64,000 bases of DNA from Pseudomonas sp. PDM15 (lineage in GTDB: Bacteria; Pseudomonadota; Gammaproteobacteria; Pseudomonadales; Pseudomonadaceae), in contig NZ_JACVAA010000003.1 of NCBI RefSeq assembly GCF_014851565.1, positions 248,001-312,000 of the forward strand. The letters are read 5' to 3'. The notes below the pieces were generated by a model that was given only the letters and a program-made list of their open reading frames with translations, searched no databases and had not been told where the DNA came from. Positions 10,696-19,446 of this stretch are shown one piece after another; the first letter of the stretch is position 1; each line of letters begins with the position of its first letter. The translations under genes and the position numbers were made by a program.

Positions 10696-12748
10696 CGATC
10701 GCCTCCTGGCGAGCCTTGGCCAGCCGGGTCAGGCGGCGTTCGGTGTCCGGCTGTTCGAGCAGCTGGCGCACCGGCAGGGTCTGACGGCGGCGCCAGTTGG
10801 GGTGGAGTTGGCCGGGGCCGGGCAGGTTGGGTTGCTGGTCGGTGCCGGTGGCGTCCTCCAGCGGCAGCAGCACCAGTGACGCCGGCGTGCCGCCGATGTA
10901 GTCGATGCTGGCCTGCAGGCAGGCTTCGGCGTCCTCGCGCGCGCCTTGCAGGCGTCCGTGCTCGGCCAGGGCATCTGCCAGCGCGGCGCTTTCCCGGGCG
11001 CGCCCGGCGCGGTCGTCGCTCTCCTGCTCGGGCCGGCTGTGGCCGGCGCGCAGGCGCCAGTCGATGTCATTGCCGGCCAGCCAACCCTTGATGCTCGGCA
11101 GGTCGTGGGTGCTGGTGGTGGCCAGGGCGTTGCGTGGCCAATGATGCGGGGCGATGAAGCGGCCGTCGTGCTGCTCGAACAGCAGTACGCGCATGCCGAG
11201 GATGTTGCGCCGCGCCAGCTCCTCGCGCAGACCCTCGGGCACGGTGCCCAGGTCTTCGCCGATGACCAGCGCACGATGGCGGTGGGACTCCAGGGCCAGC
11301 AGGCGCAGCAGGTCGGTCATCGGGTAGCGCAGGTAGGCGCCGTCCTGTGGCTCGCCGCCATGCGGGATGACCCACAGGCGCTGCAGGCCCATCACGTGGT
11401 CGATGCGAATGCCGCCGGCATGCGCCAGATTGGCCTGGAGCATCTCGATGAAGGCGCGGAAACCGTGGCGGCGCAGGCCTTCGGGAGAAAAGGCCGACAC
11501 GCCCCAGTTCTGCCCGGCGCGGTTAAGGATGTCCGGCGGCGCGCCGACCGTGACCTCCTGCAGCAGTTCGTTCTGGCGGCTCCAGGCCTGGCTGCCGGCG
11601 CAGTCGGCGCCCACCGCCAGATCGGCGATCAGGCCGATGCCCATGCCGGCGCCACTGGCCACCGTCTGTGCACTCTCCAGACCGCGCGCGACCAGCCACT
11701 GGGCGAAGGCGTGGAAGCCGACGTCGTCGGCGTGCTGGCTGGCGAAACGCTGCACCGCGGCATGCCGTGGGTCGCGGAAATGCTCCGGCCAGTTGCGCCA
11801 GTCGCCGGATTCGCCGCTGCCCAGCATATGGCCGTGCAGCGCCTCGAAGCGGCAGTGCTGCAGCAGGGCATCGCCACCGGCGTCGCAGAAGGCAGTGAAG
11901 TTGCCGAGCAGCGAGCCGTCGCTCTCGCGGAAGTCGCGATACAACTCGCGCAGCAGGCATTGCCGGGCCTTGGCCACGGCGGGCCAGTCGATCAGTTCCA
12001 GCTGCTCCAGGCGCGCCCATTCTTCCTGCAGGTCGCAGGCTTCGATGGCCCATTCCACCGCTTCGCTGCCCAGCAGATTGGCCGGATCGGCGTGCAGGAC
12101 GTTGAAGAACAGCCGGCTGGAGGGCGAGTAGGGGCTGTAATGTTCGGGATCGGCGGCGAACATGGCATGCATCGGGCTGATCGCCAGGGCATCGGCGCCC
12201 TGGTTGGCGGCATGCCGGGCCAGGTCTTCCAGGGCGCGGGTGTCGCCCAGGCCACCGTCGCCGGGACGACGCAGCGAATACAGCTGGGCGGTGAGGCCCC
12301 AGGCGTGGCGCTTGCCGCACAGCTCCTCGACGCTGCGGCAGGCCGGCGGCGCCACCGCCAGGGTCAGGCGCGCATCGCCGATCTCCAGGCGGTGATAGCC
12401 GGGCACGTCCTGGGCGGGCAGGCAGCCGTGGGGATCGAGTCGGCCGGACTGTACCTCGCCATCCTCGCGCGTCAGCTTGTAGGCCTGTTCCGGGGCGAAA
12501 CCGCTCAGCCTTGTGGCCTGGCCCTGTTCCAGGGTCAGCAGCGGGTCGGTGGCCGGATTGGCGTGGCGTTGGCGCAGCTCGGCCAGACTGCCCTCGATCT
12601 GCTGTGGGCTCTGCGCCGGAAAGCCGAGGGATTCCAGCAGGCGCCGCTGCGCTTCGGGACTGACCCGCTGTGGGCGGCCATTGGCGTCCTGCCAGTCCAC
12701 GCTTAGGCCGGCGGCGTCGGCCAGTTCGGCAAGCAGGGCATCGCTCAT
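10688..12748 (-). CDS. malQ: 4-alpha-glucanotransferase (amylomaltase)
   Basis: A 686-residue GH77 enzyme, moving alpha-1,4-glucan segments between chains. Motifs: nucleophile D450 in RIDHVMGLQRLWVIP, acid/base E498 in VIGEDLGTVPEG, transition-state D549 in STHDLPSIKGW, plus YSPYSPSSRLFFN near 205. The N-terminal 130 residues match the extra domain of proteobacterial MalQ. The start at 12748 overlaps the treZ stop (ATGA); the frame is open about 300 bases further upstream inside treZ but that part is not MalQ-like. In this operon it would recycle short maltooligosaccharides left by TreY/TreZ. Confidence 0.95.
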   Translation of the reverse strand: MSDALLAELADAAGLSVDWQDANGRPQRVSPEAQRRLLESLGFPAQSPQQIEGSLAELRQRHANPATDPLLTLEQGQATRLSGFAPEQAYKLTREDGEVQSGRLDPHGCLPAQDVPGYHRLEIGDARLTLAVAPPACRSVEELCGKRHAWGLTAQLYSLRRPGDGGLGDTRALEDLARHAANQGADALAISPMHAMFAADPEHYSPYSPSSRLFFNVLHADPANLLGSEAVEWAIEACDLQEEWARLEQLELIDWPAVAKARQCLLRELYRDFRESDGSLLGNFTAFCDAGGDALLQHCRFEALHGHMLGSGESGDWRNWPEHFRDPRHAAVQRFASQHADDVGFHAFAQWLVARGLESAQTVASGAGMGIGLIADLAVGADCAGSQAWSRQNELLQEVTVGAPPDILNRAGQNWGVSAFSPEGLRRHGFRAFIEMLQANLAHAGGIRIDHVMGLQRLWVIPHGGEPQDGAYLRYPMTDLLRLLALESHRHRALVIGEDLGTVPEGLREELARRNILGMRVLLFEQHDGRFIAPHHWPRNALATTSTHDLPSIKGWLAGNDIDWRLRAGHSRPEQESDDRAGRARESAALADALAEHGRLQGAREDAEACLQASIDYIGGTPASLVLLPLEDATGTDQQPNLPGPGQLHPNWRRRQTLPVRQLLEQPDTERRLTRLAKARQEAIDD

Positions 12749-14499
12749 GGCGCCACCTCCAGCACGGCCTGGGCACTGCGTGCAGGCAGCAGGCCATGGC
12801 GATATTCCTCCTCGTTGACCCGGTGGGCGCACAGCAGCTTGCCGGCCGGCGAGCGGGCGCCGGTTTCCACGGCGAGCTCGCCCAGATTGATGTCGATGCG
12901 CAGCAGCTGGCCATTGCCGAGGCGCCAGCCGGCCGACAGCGCGCCGGGGGCCAGTACCGTGACGCCCAGCGAATGGCTGCCGTGGAGGGCCGGCACGATG
13001 TGGCTGTGGCGCAGGTGCAGCAGGCGCCGGTAGTAGTCCAGCCATTCACGCTGGCGCGGTTGGCTGTTGGGCGCCAGATCCGGCTGCGAGCGGGTGAAGG
13101 TGGCCAGGTCGTTGGGATCGGGAATGCGTTGCAGCAGCGCCGGATCGGCGAAGCGCGAGAACTCGGCGAACTCGTTGCGCCGACCATCGCGCACCGCATT
13201 GGCCAGTTCGCCCTGGTGATCGGTGAAGAACAGAAATGGCTGGATCGAACCCCATTCCTCGCCCATGAACAACAGCGGCACCATGGGCGAGAGCAGCAAC
13301 AACAAGGTGGCGGCTTTCAGCGCGTCCTCGTCGGCCATGGCCGCCAGGCGTTCGCCAAAGGCGCGGTTGCCGACCTGGTCGTGGTTCTGCAGGAACAGCA
13401 CGAAGGAGGTTGGTGGCAGCTGGCCGCTGGGCTCTCCACGCGGCTTGCCATGGCGATTGGCCTGGCCCTGATAGACGAAGCCCTCGGCCAGGCAGGTCGC
13501 CAGCTTGGCGGTGGCATCCTCGGCGAAGTCGGCGTAGTAGCCCTCCGTCTCGCCGGTCAGCAGCACATGCAGGGCATTGTGGCCATCGTCGTTCCATTGG
13601 GCGGTGTAGCTGCGCTCCAGCAGGCCGGCCGAGTTGTTTTCGTTCTCCAGGATCAGGTGCACGTGGCGGCCGGGTGGCACCGCGGCATATACCCGATCGG
13701 CCAGGTCGGCGAGGAAGTCGTCGTCGCCAATGGCGTGCACGGCGTCCAGGCGCAGGCCGTCAACGCGGTAATCGAGCAGCCACATGAGGGCGTTCTCGCA
13801 GAAGAAGTCACGCACCTGCGGGCGGCGGAAGTCGATGGCCGCGCCCCAGGGCGTGTGCCGGTCCTCGCGAAAGAAGGCGCTGGCGTAGTGGCCCAGGTAG
13901 TTGCCATCCGGGCCAAAGTGGTTGTAGACCACGTCGACGAACACCATCAGGCCCATGCCGTGGACGCTGTCGATCAGGTGCTTGAGCTGGTCCGGCGTGC
14001 CGTAGCTGCCGTCCGGGGCGAATGGCAGCACGCCGTCGTAGCCCCAGTTGCGCCGCCCGGGGAATTCGCCGAGCGGCATCAGTTCGATGGCCGTCACACC
14101 CAGCTCGGCCAGGTGCGGAAGCAGCGCCTCGACGCCGGCGTAGCCACCCAGTAGGCCGGCGTGCAGTTCGTAGATCACCGTCTCGTGCCAGGGTCGACCA
14201 CGCCAGTTGGCGTGGCGCCACACATAGCTGCGGTGATCGACCACCCGGCTGAAGCCGTGCACGTCGCCGAATTGCCGGCGCGAGGCCGGATCGGGCACCC
14301 GCCGACTACCGTCGATGATGAAGCGGTAACTGGTGTCCGCCGGGCATTCCAGCTCGCTCTCGAACCAGCCGTGCGCCGCCTCCTGCATCGGGTGCAGCGA
14401 ACCGTCCTGCAACTCCAGGGCTACCTCGCGGCAGTCCGGCGCCCACAAGGCGAAGCGGGTACGCCGCTCATCCAGCCGCGTGGCTCCGTGGCTGTACAT
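12745..14499 (-). CDS. treZ: Malto-oligosyltrehalose trehalohydrolase
   Basis: A 584-residue GH13 enzyme hydrolysing maltooligosyltrehalose to free trehalose. An N-terminal CBM48-like domain (RFALWAPDCREVALEL) is followed by VFVDVVYNHFGPDGNYL, the nucleophile D252 in DGLRLDAVHAIGDD and E285 in HLILENENN, then FLQNHDQVGNRA. The DAVHAI block distinguishes TreZ from other GH13 members. The ATG at 14499 overlaps the glgA stop (TGATG); a TTG one codon earlier is possible but less likely. Stop overlaps malQ. Confidence 0.95.
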   Translation of the reverse strand: MYSHGATRLDERRTRFALWAPDCREVALELQDGSLHPMQEAAHGWFESELECPADTSYRFIIDGSRRVPDPASRRQFGDVHGFSRVVDHRSYVWRHANWRGRPWHETVIYELHAGLLGGYAGVEALLPHLAELGVTAIELMPLGEFPGRRNWGYDGVLPFAPDGSYGTPDQLKHLIDSVHGMGLMVFVDVVYNHFGPDGNYLGHYASAFFREDRHTPWGAAIDFRRPQVRDFFCENALMWLLDYRVDGLRLDAVHAIGDDDFLADLADRVYAAVPPGRHVHLILENENNSAGLLERSYTAQWNDDGHNALHVLLTGETEGYYADFAEDATAKLATCLAEGFVYQGQANRHGKPRGEPSGQLPPTSFVLFLQNHDQVGNRAFGERLAAMADEDALKAATLLLLLSPMVPLLFMGEEWGSIQPFLFFTDHQGELANAVRDGRRNEFAEFSRFADPALLQRIPDPNDLATFTRSQPDLAPNSQPRQREWLDYYRRLLHLRHSHIVPALHGSHSLGVTVLAPGALSAGWRLGNGQLLRIDINLGELAVETGARSPAGKLLCAHRVNEEEYRHGLLPARSAQAVLEVAP

Positions 14500-16037
14500 C
14501 AAAGCGCATCCGCGGCCAGGCGAGTGGCGCCCAGCAGTTCCTGGTACAGCTCGTCATAGGGCAGCACCGACTGCCGCCAGAACAGCGGCGCGGCCATGGC
14601 CCGGCAGCGCATGGCACTGAGCAGCTCGGGGTGGCGATAGACATTGAAGGCGCGCTGCACCGCCTCCTGGTAACTCTCCAGGGTGGATTCGCGGAACAGG
14701 AAGCCGGTGACGCCATCCTCGATGGTGTCGGCCAGGCCGCCGGTGCGCCGGGCGATCGGCAGCGAGCCCAGGCGCTGGGCGTACATCTGGCTCAGACCGC
14801 AGGGTTCGAAGCGCGAGGGCATGAGCAGGAAATCGCTACCGGCGAAGATGCGCCGGGCGTCCGTCTCGTTGAAGCCGATGTGCACGCCGATGCGACCCGG
14901 ATGACGGCTGCCCAGCTCGGCCATGGCCGCCTCCAGCTCCGGTTCGCCACGACCGATCACCGCCAGGCGGCCGCCCTGGGCAACGATCTGTTCGGCCACG
15001 CCAAGGGTCAGGTCGATACCTTTCTGCTGCACCAGGCGCGAGACCACGGCGAACAGCGGGCCGGAATCCGCATCCAGGCCGAGCAACTGCTCGACGTACG
15101 CAGCGTTGGCGCGCTTGCCTTGCCACTGACGCACGCCGAAGCCCTGCGCCAGGTGCGGGTCAGTGCGCGGCTCCCAACTCTCATCGATGCCGTTGACGAT
15201 GCCGCTGAGCTGGCCGACGGCGACCTTGGCCTGCAGCATGCCTTCCAGGCCGCAGCCGAACGCCGGGGTGGTGATTTCCTCGGCGTAGGTGCGGCTGACC
15301 GTGGTCACATGGCTGGCATAGACGATGCCGGCCTTGAGGAACGACAGCTTGCCGTAGAACTCCATGCCGTCGCTGCCGCAGGCCTGGGCGGGAATGCCCA
15401 GCTCGGCGTTGCACTGCAGGTCGCAGAGGCCCTGGTAGGCCAGGTTGTGGATGGTCAGCACGGTGGGGCTGGCCACCTGGCGCCAGGCCATGTAGGCCGG
15501 GGCCATGGCCGCCGGCCAATCGTTGGCGTGGACCAGCTCGGGGCACCAGCGGATGCACGCGGTACCGCTGGCGATCTCGGCGGCGGCCAGGCCCAGGCGG
15601 GCGAAGCGTATATGGTTGTCCGCCCAGTCACGGCCGTGGGCGTCGCCATAGGGTGTGCCGTCGCGTTCGTAGAGTTCGGGGTTGATCAGCACGTACACGA
15701 TCAGGCCGTCGGCTAGGTCCATGCGTCCGATCTTGCACGGAGGCAGGGCCGCATGGCCGCCCACTTCGCCGACCACACGAATGTTCTGGCCGCTCTCCAT
15801 GACCTGGCGGTAGCCGGGAATCAGCACGCGGATATCGTGGTGGCTCGAGAGCGCGCGGGGCAGGGCGGCGGACACGTCTCCCAGACCGCCAACCTTGATC
15901 AGGTCGGCGAACTCGGAGGTGACGAAAAGAACCCGCTTTTTCTGCTCGTGCAGGCTCTCGACGTGCAATTGCGGTGGAGCTGGAAGCTGTGTCATGGCCT
16001 GTGCATCAATTCTTGCGGTCACAGCGACGTTTCCCAT
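14499..16037 (-). CDS. glgA: Glycogen (starch) synthase
   Basis: A 512-residue GT5 glycosyltransferase that extends alpha-1,4-glucan from a nucleotide sugar. The donor-binding motif is K48-V-G-G-L; the C-terminal Rossmann lobe has PLFAVVSRLVQQKGIDL and SRFEPCGLSQMYAQRLGSLP. The start at 16037 has GGAG 8 bases upstream and a roughly 30-residue extra N-terminus before KKRVLFVTSEFADLIKVGG. The frame is open another 350 bases upstream but with no family match and no ribosome site. It is the first gene of the minus-strand glucan operon; its promoter should be in the 16038-16300 gap. Confidence 0.94.
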   Translation of the reverse strand: MGNVAVTARIDAQAMTQLPAPPQLHVESLHEQKKRVLFVTSEFADLIKVGGLGDVSAALPRALSSHHDIRVLIPGYRQVMESGQNIRVVGEVGGHAALPPCKIGRMDLADGLIVYVLINPELYERDGTPYGDAHGRDWADNHIRFARLGLAAAEIASGTACIRWCPELVHANDWPAAMAPAYMAWRQVASPTVLTIHNLAYQGLCDLQCNAELGIPAQACGSDGMEFYGKLSFLKAGIVYASHVTTVSRTYAEEITTPAFGCGLEGMLQAKVAVGQLSGIVNGIDESWEPRTDPHLAQGFGVRQWQGKRANAAYVEQLLGLDADSGPLFAVVSRLVQQKGIDLTLGVAEQIVAQGGRLAVIGRGEPELEAAMAELGSRHPGRIGVHIGFNETDARRIFAGSDFLLMPSRFEPCGLSQMYAQRLGSLPIARRTGGLADTIEDGVTGFLFRESTLESYQEAVQRAFNVYRHPELLSAMRCRAMAAPLFWRQSVLPYDELYQELLGATRLAADAL

Positions 16038-16300
16038 GTCTTTACTCCGAAATCTCAGTGAATCGCCTGCCGCTTCGCCTGGTCCGCCACACAAGGCGCC
16101 CCTGCCAAGTCGGCTCTGCTTGGCCCGACTGGCGTCGTCTGCTGATAAACCGACAACCCCATACTCTTTCCCTGACCGGAGCGCTTGGCGGAAAGTTTCG
16201 ACTTTTTTGCACGCCGCCCCCGGCCGGAAAACTTGAACTTTGAGCGCCGCGCGGCCTTCCCATGGGCATAAGTCAACCCATCGGCAGAGAGGGCACACAG
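16038..16300. promoter_or_regulatory. Divergent glgA / cinA-like promoter region
   Basis: This 263-base gap separates divergent genes and is locally less GC-rich. Reading the minus strand, GAAACTTT (16192-16199) is followed, 17 bases on, by TCAGG (16171-16175); this weakly resembles the AlgU/sigma-E pattern GAACTT-N16/17-TCTGA and would serve the glgA operon. On plus, GAACTT at 16235-16240 has a good -35 but no convincing -10. RpoS or AlgU control would fit the stress role of these genes; the sequence alone does not prove either. Confidence 0.3.
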
Positions 16301-16783
16301 ATGCAGAGCGTCGAGCAGGTAGTGCACTTCCTGGAGAAGTACCGTCTGACCCTGAGTACCGCCGAATCCTGTACTGGCGGCCTGATGGCATCGCTGATGG
16401 CAGAGATTTCCGGCAGCGGATCCGTGCTGGACAGCGGCTTCGTGGTTTATTCGCCGGAGGCCAAGCAGATGTGCCTGGGGGTCAACCGCATGACCATCGA
16501 TCACTTCGGCCTGACCAGCGAAGAGGTGACCCGGGAGATGGCCCTGGGTGCGCTGAAGATGAGCCGCGCCGACATCGCCCTGGCCAATACCGGGCTGGCC
16601 GAAGCGGATGGGCCGATGGACGGGGTACAGTGCTTCGCCTGCGCCATGCGCATCAACGATCACCAGGGCGTGGTCAGCGAGACGCTGAAGTTCGAGGGCG
16701 AGCGCAACGACGTGCGCTATGCGGCGGCGCGCTATGCGCTTTTGCAGTTGCCGTACTACTACGAACGGCTGCGGGTGATGTGA
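16301..16783 (+). CDS. CinA C-terminal-domain protein (nicotinamide-nucleotide amidase family)
   Basis: A 160-residue protein equal to the CinA C-terminal (PncC) domain: S-T-A-E-S-C-T-G-G-L at 19-28, GSGSVLDSGFVVYSPEAK at about 38-56, then LANTGLAEADGP replacing the usual TGIAGPGG loop. PncC enzymes hydrolyse NMN to NaMN; the altered substrate loop and frequent pairing with glucan genes suggest a divergent stress-related paralogue. The ATG at 16301 has GAGAGG upstream and starts at the conserved domain; ATG 16262 is an alternative with weaker site. Confidence 0.82.
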   Translation: MQSVEQVVHFLEKYRLTLSTAESCTGGLMASLMAEISGSGSVLDSGFVVYSPEAKQMCLGVNRMTIDHFGLTSEEVTREMALGALKMSRADIALANTGLAEADGPMDGVQCFACAMRINDHQGVVSETLKFEGERNDVRYAAARYALLQLPYYYERLRVM

Positions 16784-16861
16784 GGCGGTATTCGCCGCAG
16801 GCGCTACGGCGTTGCGCCGTGGTGGGCTGCCTGCGGCGAGATCATCCTATAAACAGCCATT

Positions 16862-17986
16862 TCACACCGGCGGCTGGCGCTCCGCTTCCACCACCTGGCC
16901 GCTTGGCTGCTGCTCCACCAGATCGATGCCCGAGGCACTGCCCACCGACGCGCGCAGCTGCGGCAGGCAGCCGGGGAAATTGGCGCAGATGAAGTTCACC
17001 AGGTTCTCGCGCAGGTAGCAGCGCAGATCCCAGTTATGCGAGGAATTGGAGGAACTGACCAGTACACGCACCTGGATCGCCCGCTCGCCGGTCTCGATCA
17101 GCTGCAGCACCCGCACCCGACCGTCCCACAGATGGGTGGCCTCGTCGCACAGGCGTACCAGTTCCTCACGCAATGGCTCCAGCGGGGTGGAATAGTCGAG
17201 CCACAGCAGCACCGCGCCGGTGATGGACGAGTTGCTGCGGGTCCAGTTCTGGAACGGGTGCTCGATGAACCACTGCAGCGGCACCACCAGGCGACGGTCG
17301 TCCCAGATGCGCACCACCACGTAGCTGCCGGTGATCTCCTCGATGCGCCCCCATTCGTTCTCGACTATCACCACGTCGTCCAGGCGGATCGGCTGGGTCA
17401 GGGCGATCTGCAGGCCGGCGATAAGGTTGCCCAGCACCGGCTTGGCGGCGAAGCCCACCGCCAGGCCGGCGAGCCCGGCCGAAGCGAGCAGGCTGGCGCC
17501 GAACTGGCGCGCGGCGGGGAAGGTCATGAGCATGGTCGAGGCGCCGAAAATCACCACGAACACACTGAGCGTACGCACCAGCACCTTGGTCTGGGTCTGG
17601 ATGCGCCGCGCCTGCAGGTTGTCCGCCATGTCCACCGGGTGCTTGGCGACGATGACGCGCTGGATCGCATCCGCCGCGCGCAGGCCGAGCCAGGTGAAGG
17701 CGGCGATCATCGCCAGCAGCACCAGGCGGCGGGCACCATCGATCAGCAGCAGCTGGTCCGGCGCCGAACTCAGTACCACCTGCACCCCGCACAGCGGCAG
17801 CAGCAGGCGCACCGGCGCGCGGGCGCGCTGCAGTAGCTCGCGCGCCGCCAGCAGGTTATGGGTGAGCCGGGTGAGCAGGCGCAGCAGCCAGCCGGCCACC
17901 ACTTCCAGCAGCAGTGCCACCAGCAATGCGACGCCCAGGGTGCGCAGTTCGGGCCAGGGCAGCAGGTCGAGCCAGGCGTTATCCAT
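16862..17986 (-). CDS. Mechanosensitive ion channel, MscS family
   Basis: A 374-residue inner-membrane protein. Four or five hydrophobic spans cover residues about 12-190; the pore-lining TM3 is GASLLASAGLAGLAVGFAAKPVLGNLIAGL, rich in Gly/Ala as in MscS, followed by the beta domain (IRLDDVVIVENEWGRIEEI) and VPLQWFIEHPFQNW. The family releases solutes on hypo-osmotic shock, which fits a region making trehalose. The start overlaps the end of the lactonase gene by 8 bases. It converges with the cinA-like gene, 78 bases apart. Confidence 0.9.
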   Translation of the reverse strand: MDNAWLDLLPWPELRTLGVALLVALLLEVVAGWLLRLLTRLTHNLLAARELLQRARAPVRLLLPLCGVQVVLSSAPDQLLLIDGARRLVLLAMIAAFTWLGLRAADAIQRVIVAKHPVDMADNLQARRIQTQTKVLVRTLSVFVVIFGASTMLMTFPAARQFGASLLASAGLAGLAVGFAAKPVLGNLIAGLQIALTQPIRLDDVVIVENEWGRIEEITGSYVVVRIWDDRRLVVPLQWFIEHPFQNWTRSNSSITGAVLLWLDYSTPLEPLREELVRLCDEATHLWDGRVRVLQLIETGERAIQVRVLVSSSNSSHNWDLRCYLRENLVNFICANFPGCLPQLRASVGSASGIDLVEQQPSGQVVEAERQPPV

Positions 17987-19064
17987 GGGCTACCGCGGTG
18001 ATGAACTTGAGATCGCTGGGGCTGGGCACCTGCAGCTCCTGCAGCGTATCGCCGAGCAGGCCAGTGGCCGGGTCGCGCTGGATGACCAGCAGATTGTCGC
18101 TGCGCTGGTTGGCCACCAGCAGGAAGCGGCCATCCGCGGCGAGCGCGAATTCGCGGGGCTCCACGCCGCCGCTGTTGCGCCGCTGCAGTTCCTCCAGCGC
18201 GCCGTTGCACGGGTCCACTGCGTAGGCCACCAGCTGGTTCTGCGCGCCGCGCCGGCTGACATAGAGGAAGCGCCCATCCACCGACAGATGCAGCGCGCCC
18301 AGGCGACGGTCCGCTGGCGGCTGCAGCGGCGGGTCGAGGTCATACAGGGTGCGCAGCCGCAGCCGCCGATCCTGATAGTCGAGCAGGGCAACCTGGTTGC
18401 TCAGTTCCAGGGTGAGATAGGCGTGCCGCCCGCTGGCGTCGAACAGCAGATGGCGTGGCCCGCTGCCTTCGGACAGCTGCAGATAGCGCGGGTTGGCCGG
18501 CGCCAGCGGATCGCCGCGCTCGGCCTGGTAGTGATAGTGGTAGAGGCGATCCGCACCCAGATCGCAGGCGAAGACATCGCGGTCATCGGGCGCCAGCACC
18601 ACGCAGTGGATGTGCGATGAGGCCTGGCGCTGCGCACCGGGGCGCTCGAAAGGCTCGACCAGCAGCTGGGTCACCCGCCCCAGGCCATCGGCGCTGAGCG
18701 GCAGCACGGCCAGCGAGCCCCCGGGGAGGGCATCCGCACAGTAATGGGCGACCAGCAGGTGGCGCGCTTCCTCGCCAAGGCAGCCATGCACCGCCTCGAT
18801 ACCTTCGCTGGGCATACTGGCGGTGACGATGAACTGCCCATTCGCGTCGCGGCGCAGGGCGCTGACCCGACCGCCGCCCTGCACATCCTCCAGGGCGAAC
18901 AGCCGCTCACCGTCGGCGGATACCACCAGCCACGAAGCCTTGCTCGCGGCGATGCGCTGCAGCGGCCGCTCTTCGAGCCGGCCGCTGGCGGCATCGAAAC
19001 CCAGGCGCAGGATGCCATCGCATTCGGCGCAACCCACCAGCAGATGGTAACTAGGTTCCTGCAT
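17979..19064 (-). CDS. Lactonase family beta-propeller (6-phosphogluconolactonase-like)
   Basis: A 361-residue protein with repeated propeller blades (WLVVSADGERLFALED, VVLAPDDRDVFACDLGADR, HLLFDASGRHAYLTLE, ALAADGRFLLVANQRSDNL), matching the PF10282 lactonase family of seven-bladed propellers. Cytoplasmic by sequence: no signal peptide. Members hydrolyse sugar-acid lactones such as 6-phosphogluconolactone or gluconolactone. It lies 3 bases after the small glucose-dehydrogenase-like anchor gene, which strengthens a link with sugar-lactone chemistry, although the exact substrate is inferred. Confidence 0.82.
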   Translation of the reverse strand: MQEPSYHLLVGCAECDGILRLGFDAASGRLEERPLQRIAASKASWLVVSADGERLFALEDVQGGGRVSALRRDANGQFIVTASMPSEGIEAVHGCLGEEARHLLVAHYCADALPGGSLAVLPLSADGLGRVTQLLVEPFERPGAQRQASSHIHCVVLAPDDRDVFACDLGADRLYHYHYQAERGDPLAPANPRYLQLSEGSGPRHLLFDASGRHAYLTLELSNQVALLDYQDRRLRLRTLYDLDPPLQPPADRRLGALHLSVDGRFLYVSRRGAQNQLVAYAVDPCNGALEELQRRNSGGVEPREFALAADGRFLLVANQRSDNLLVIQRDPATGLLGDTLQELQVPSPSDLKFITAVAHG

Positions 19065-19067
19065 GCG

Positions 19068-19433
19068 TCACTTCATCCACTGCGCACGTAGGCTGCGCGC
19101 CTCCAGGGTACGCCCCAAGGCCTGGTTGGCCGGCAGCAGCAACAGGCCGACGACGAACCAGATCAGCAGCCGCGGCAGCAGCTGCCAGCCGTCCACGCTG
19201 ACTTCCAGCAGCGCCCACAGGCTGGCAATCACCGTGACCAGCACGTACAGCACTACTGCCTCGCCCCGGCGCAGTAGAAATAGCGCACCCACCGACAACA
19301 GCAGCAGGTCGCCGAAGAACTCCTGCAGCGACGCGCTCAGGCGAATATCGCCGGCTGCCATGACCAGGCCGCCCAGCAACAGGGCGGCGCCGAGCAGGCG
19401 GATCGGCAGGATCAGGTTGAATGAGTCGAACAT
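19068..19433 (-). CDS. Small membrane protein resembling the anchor domain of PQQ glucose dehydrogenase
   Basis: A 121-residue protein with four predicted membrane spans (about residues 8-25, 34-50, 55-76 and 84-101). The stretch VLYVLVTVIASLWALLEVSVDGWQLLPRL, best read as positions 58-86, follows the pattern L-Y-x-x-V-x-x-x-T-x-x-W-A-L-x-E-V-x-x-D-x-W-x-L-x-P-R-L found in the N-terminal membrane anchor of membrane-bound quinoprotein glucose dehydrogenases. The periplasmic PQQ propeller is absent; the frame stops at 19068 and the lactonase starts after it. The start at 19433 has a strong TAAAGGAGA site; longer upstream frames overlap the hss gene. Function unknown; identification by pattern only. 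Confidence 0.7.
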   Translation of the reverse strand: MFDSFNLILPIRLLGAALLLGGLVMAAGDIRLSASLQEFFGDLLLLSVGALFLLRRGEAVVLYVLVTVIASLWALLEVSVDGWQLLPRLLIWFVVGLLLLPANQALGRTLEARSLRAQWMK

Positions 19434-19446
19434 GGCACTTTCTCCT

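Noticed and set aside
16038..16391. Longer glgA start
   Set aside because: The frame extends upstream but has no ribosome site or family similarity and would run through the promoter and into the cinA-like gene.
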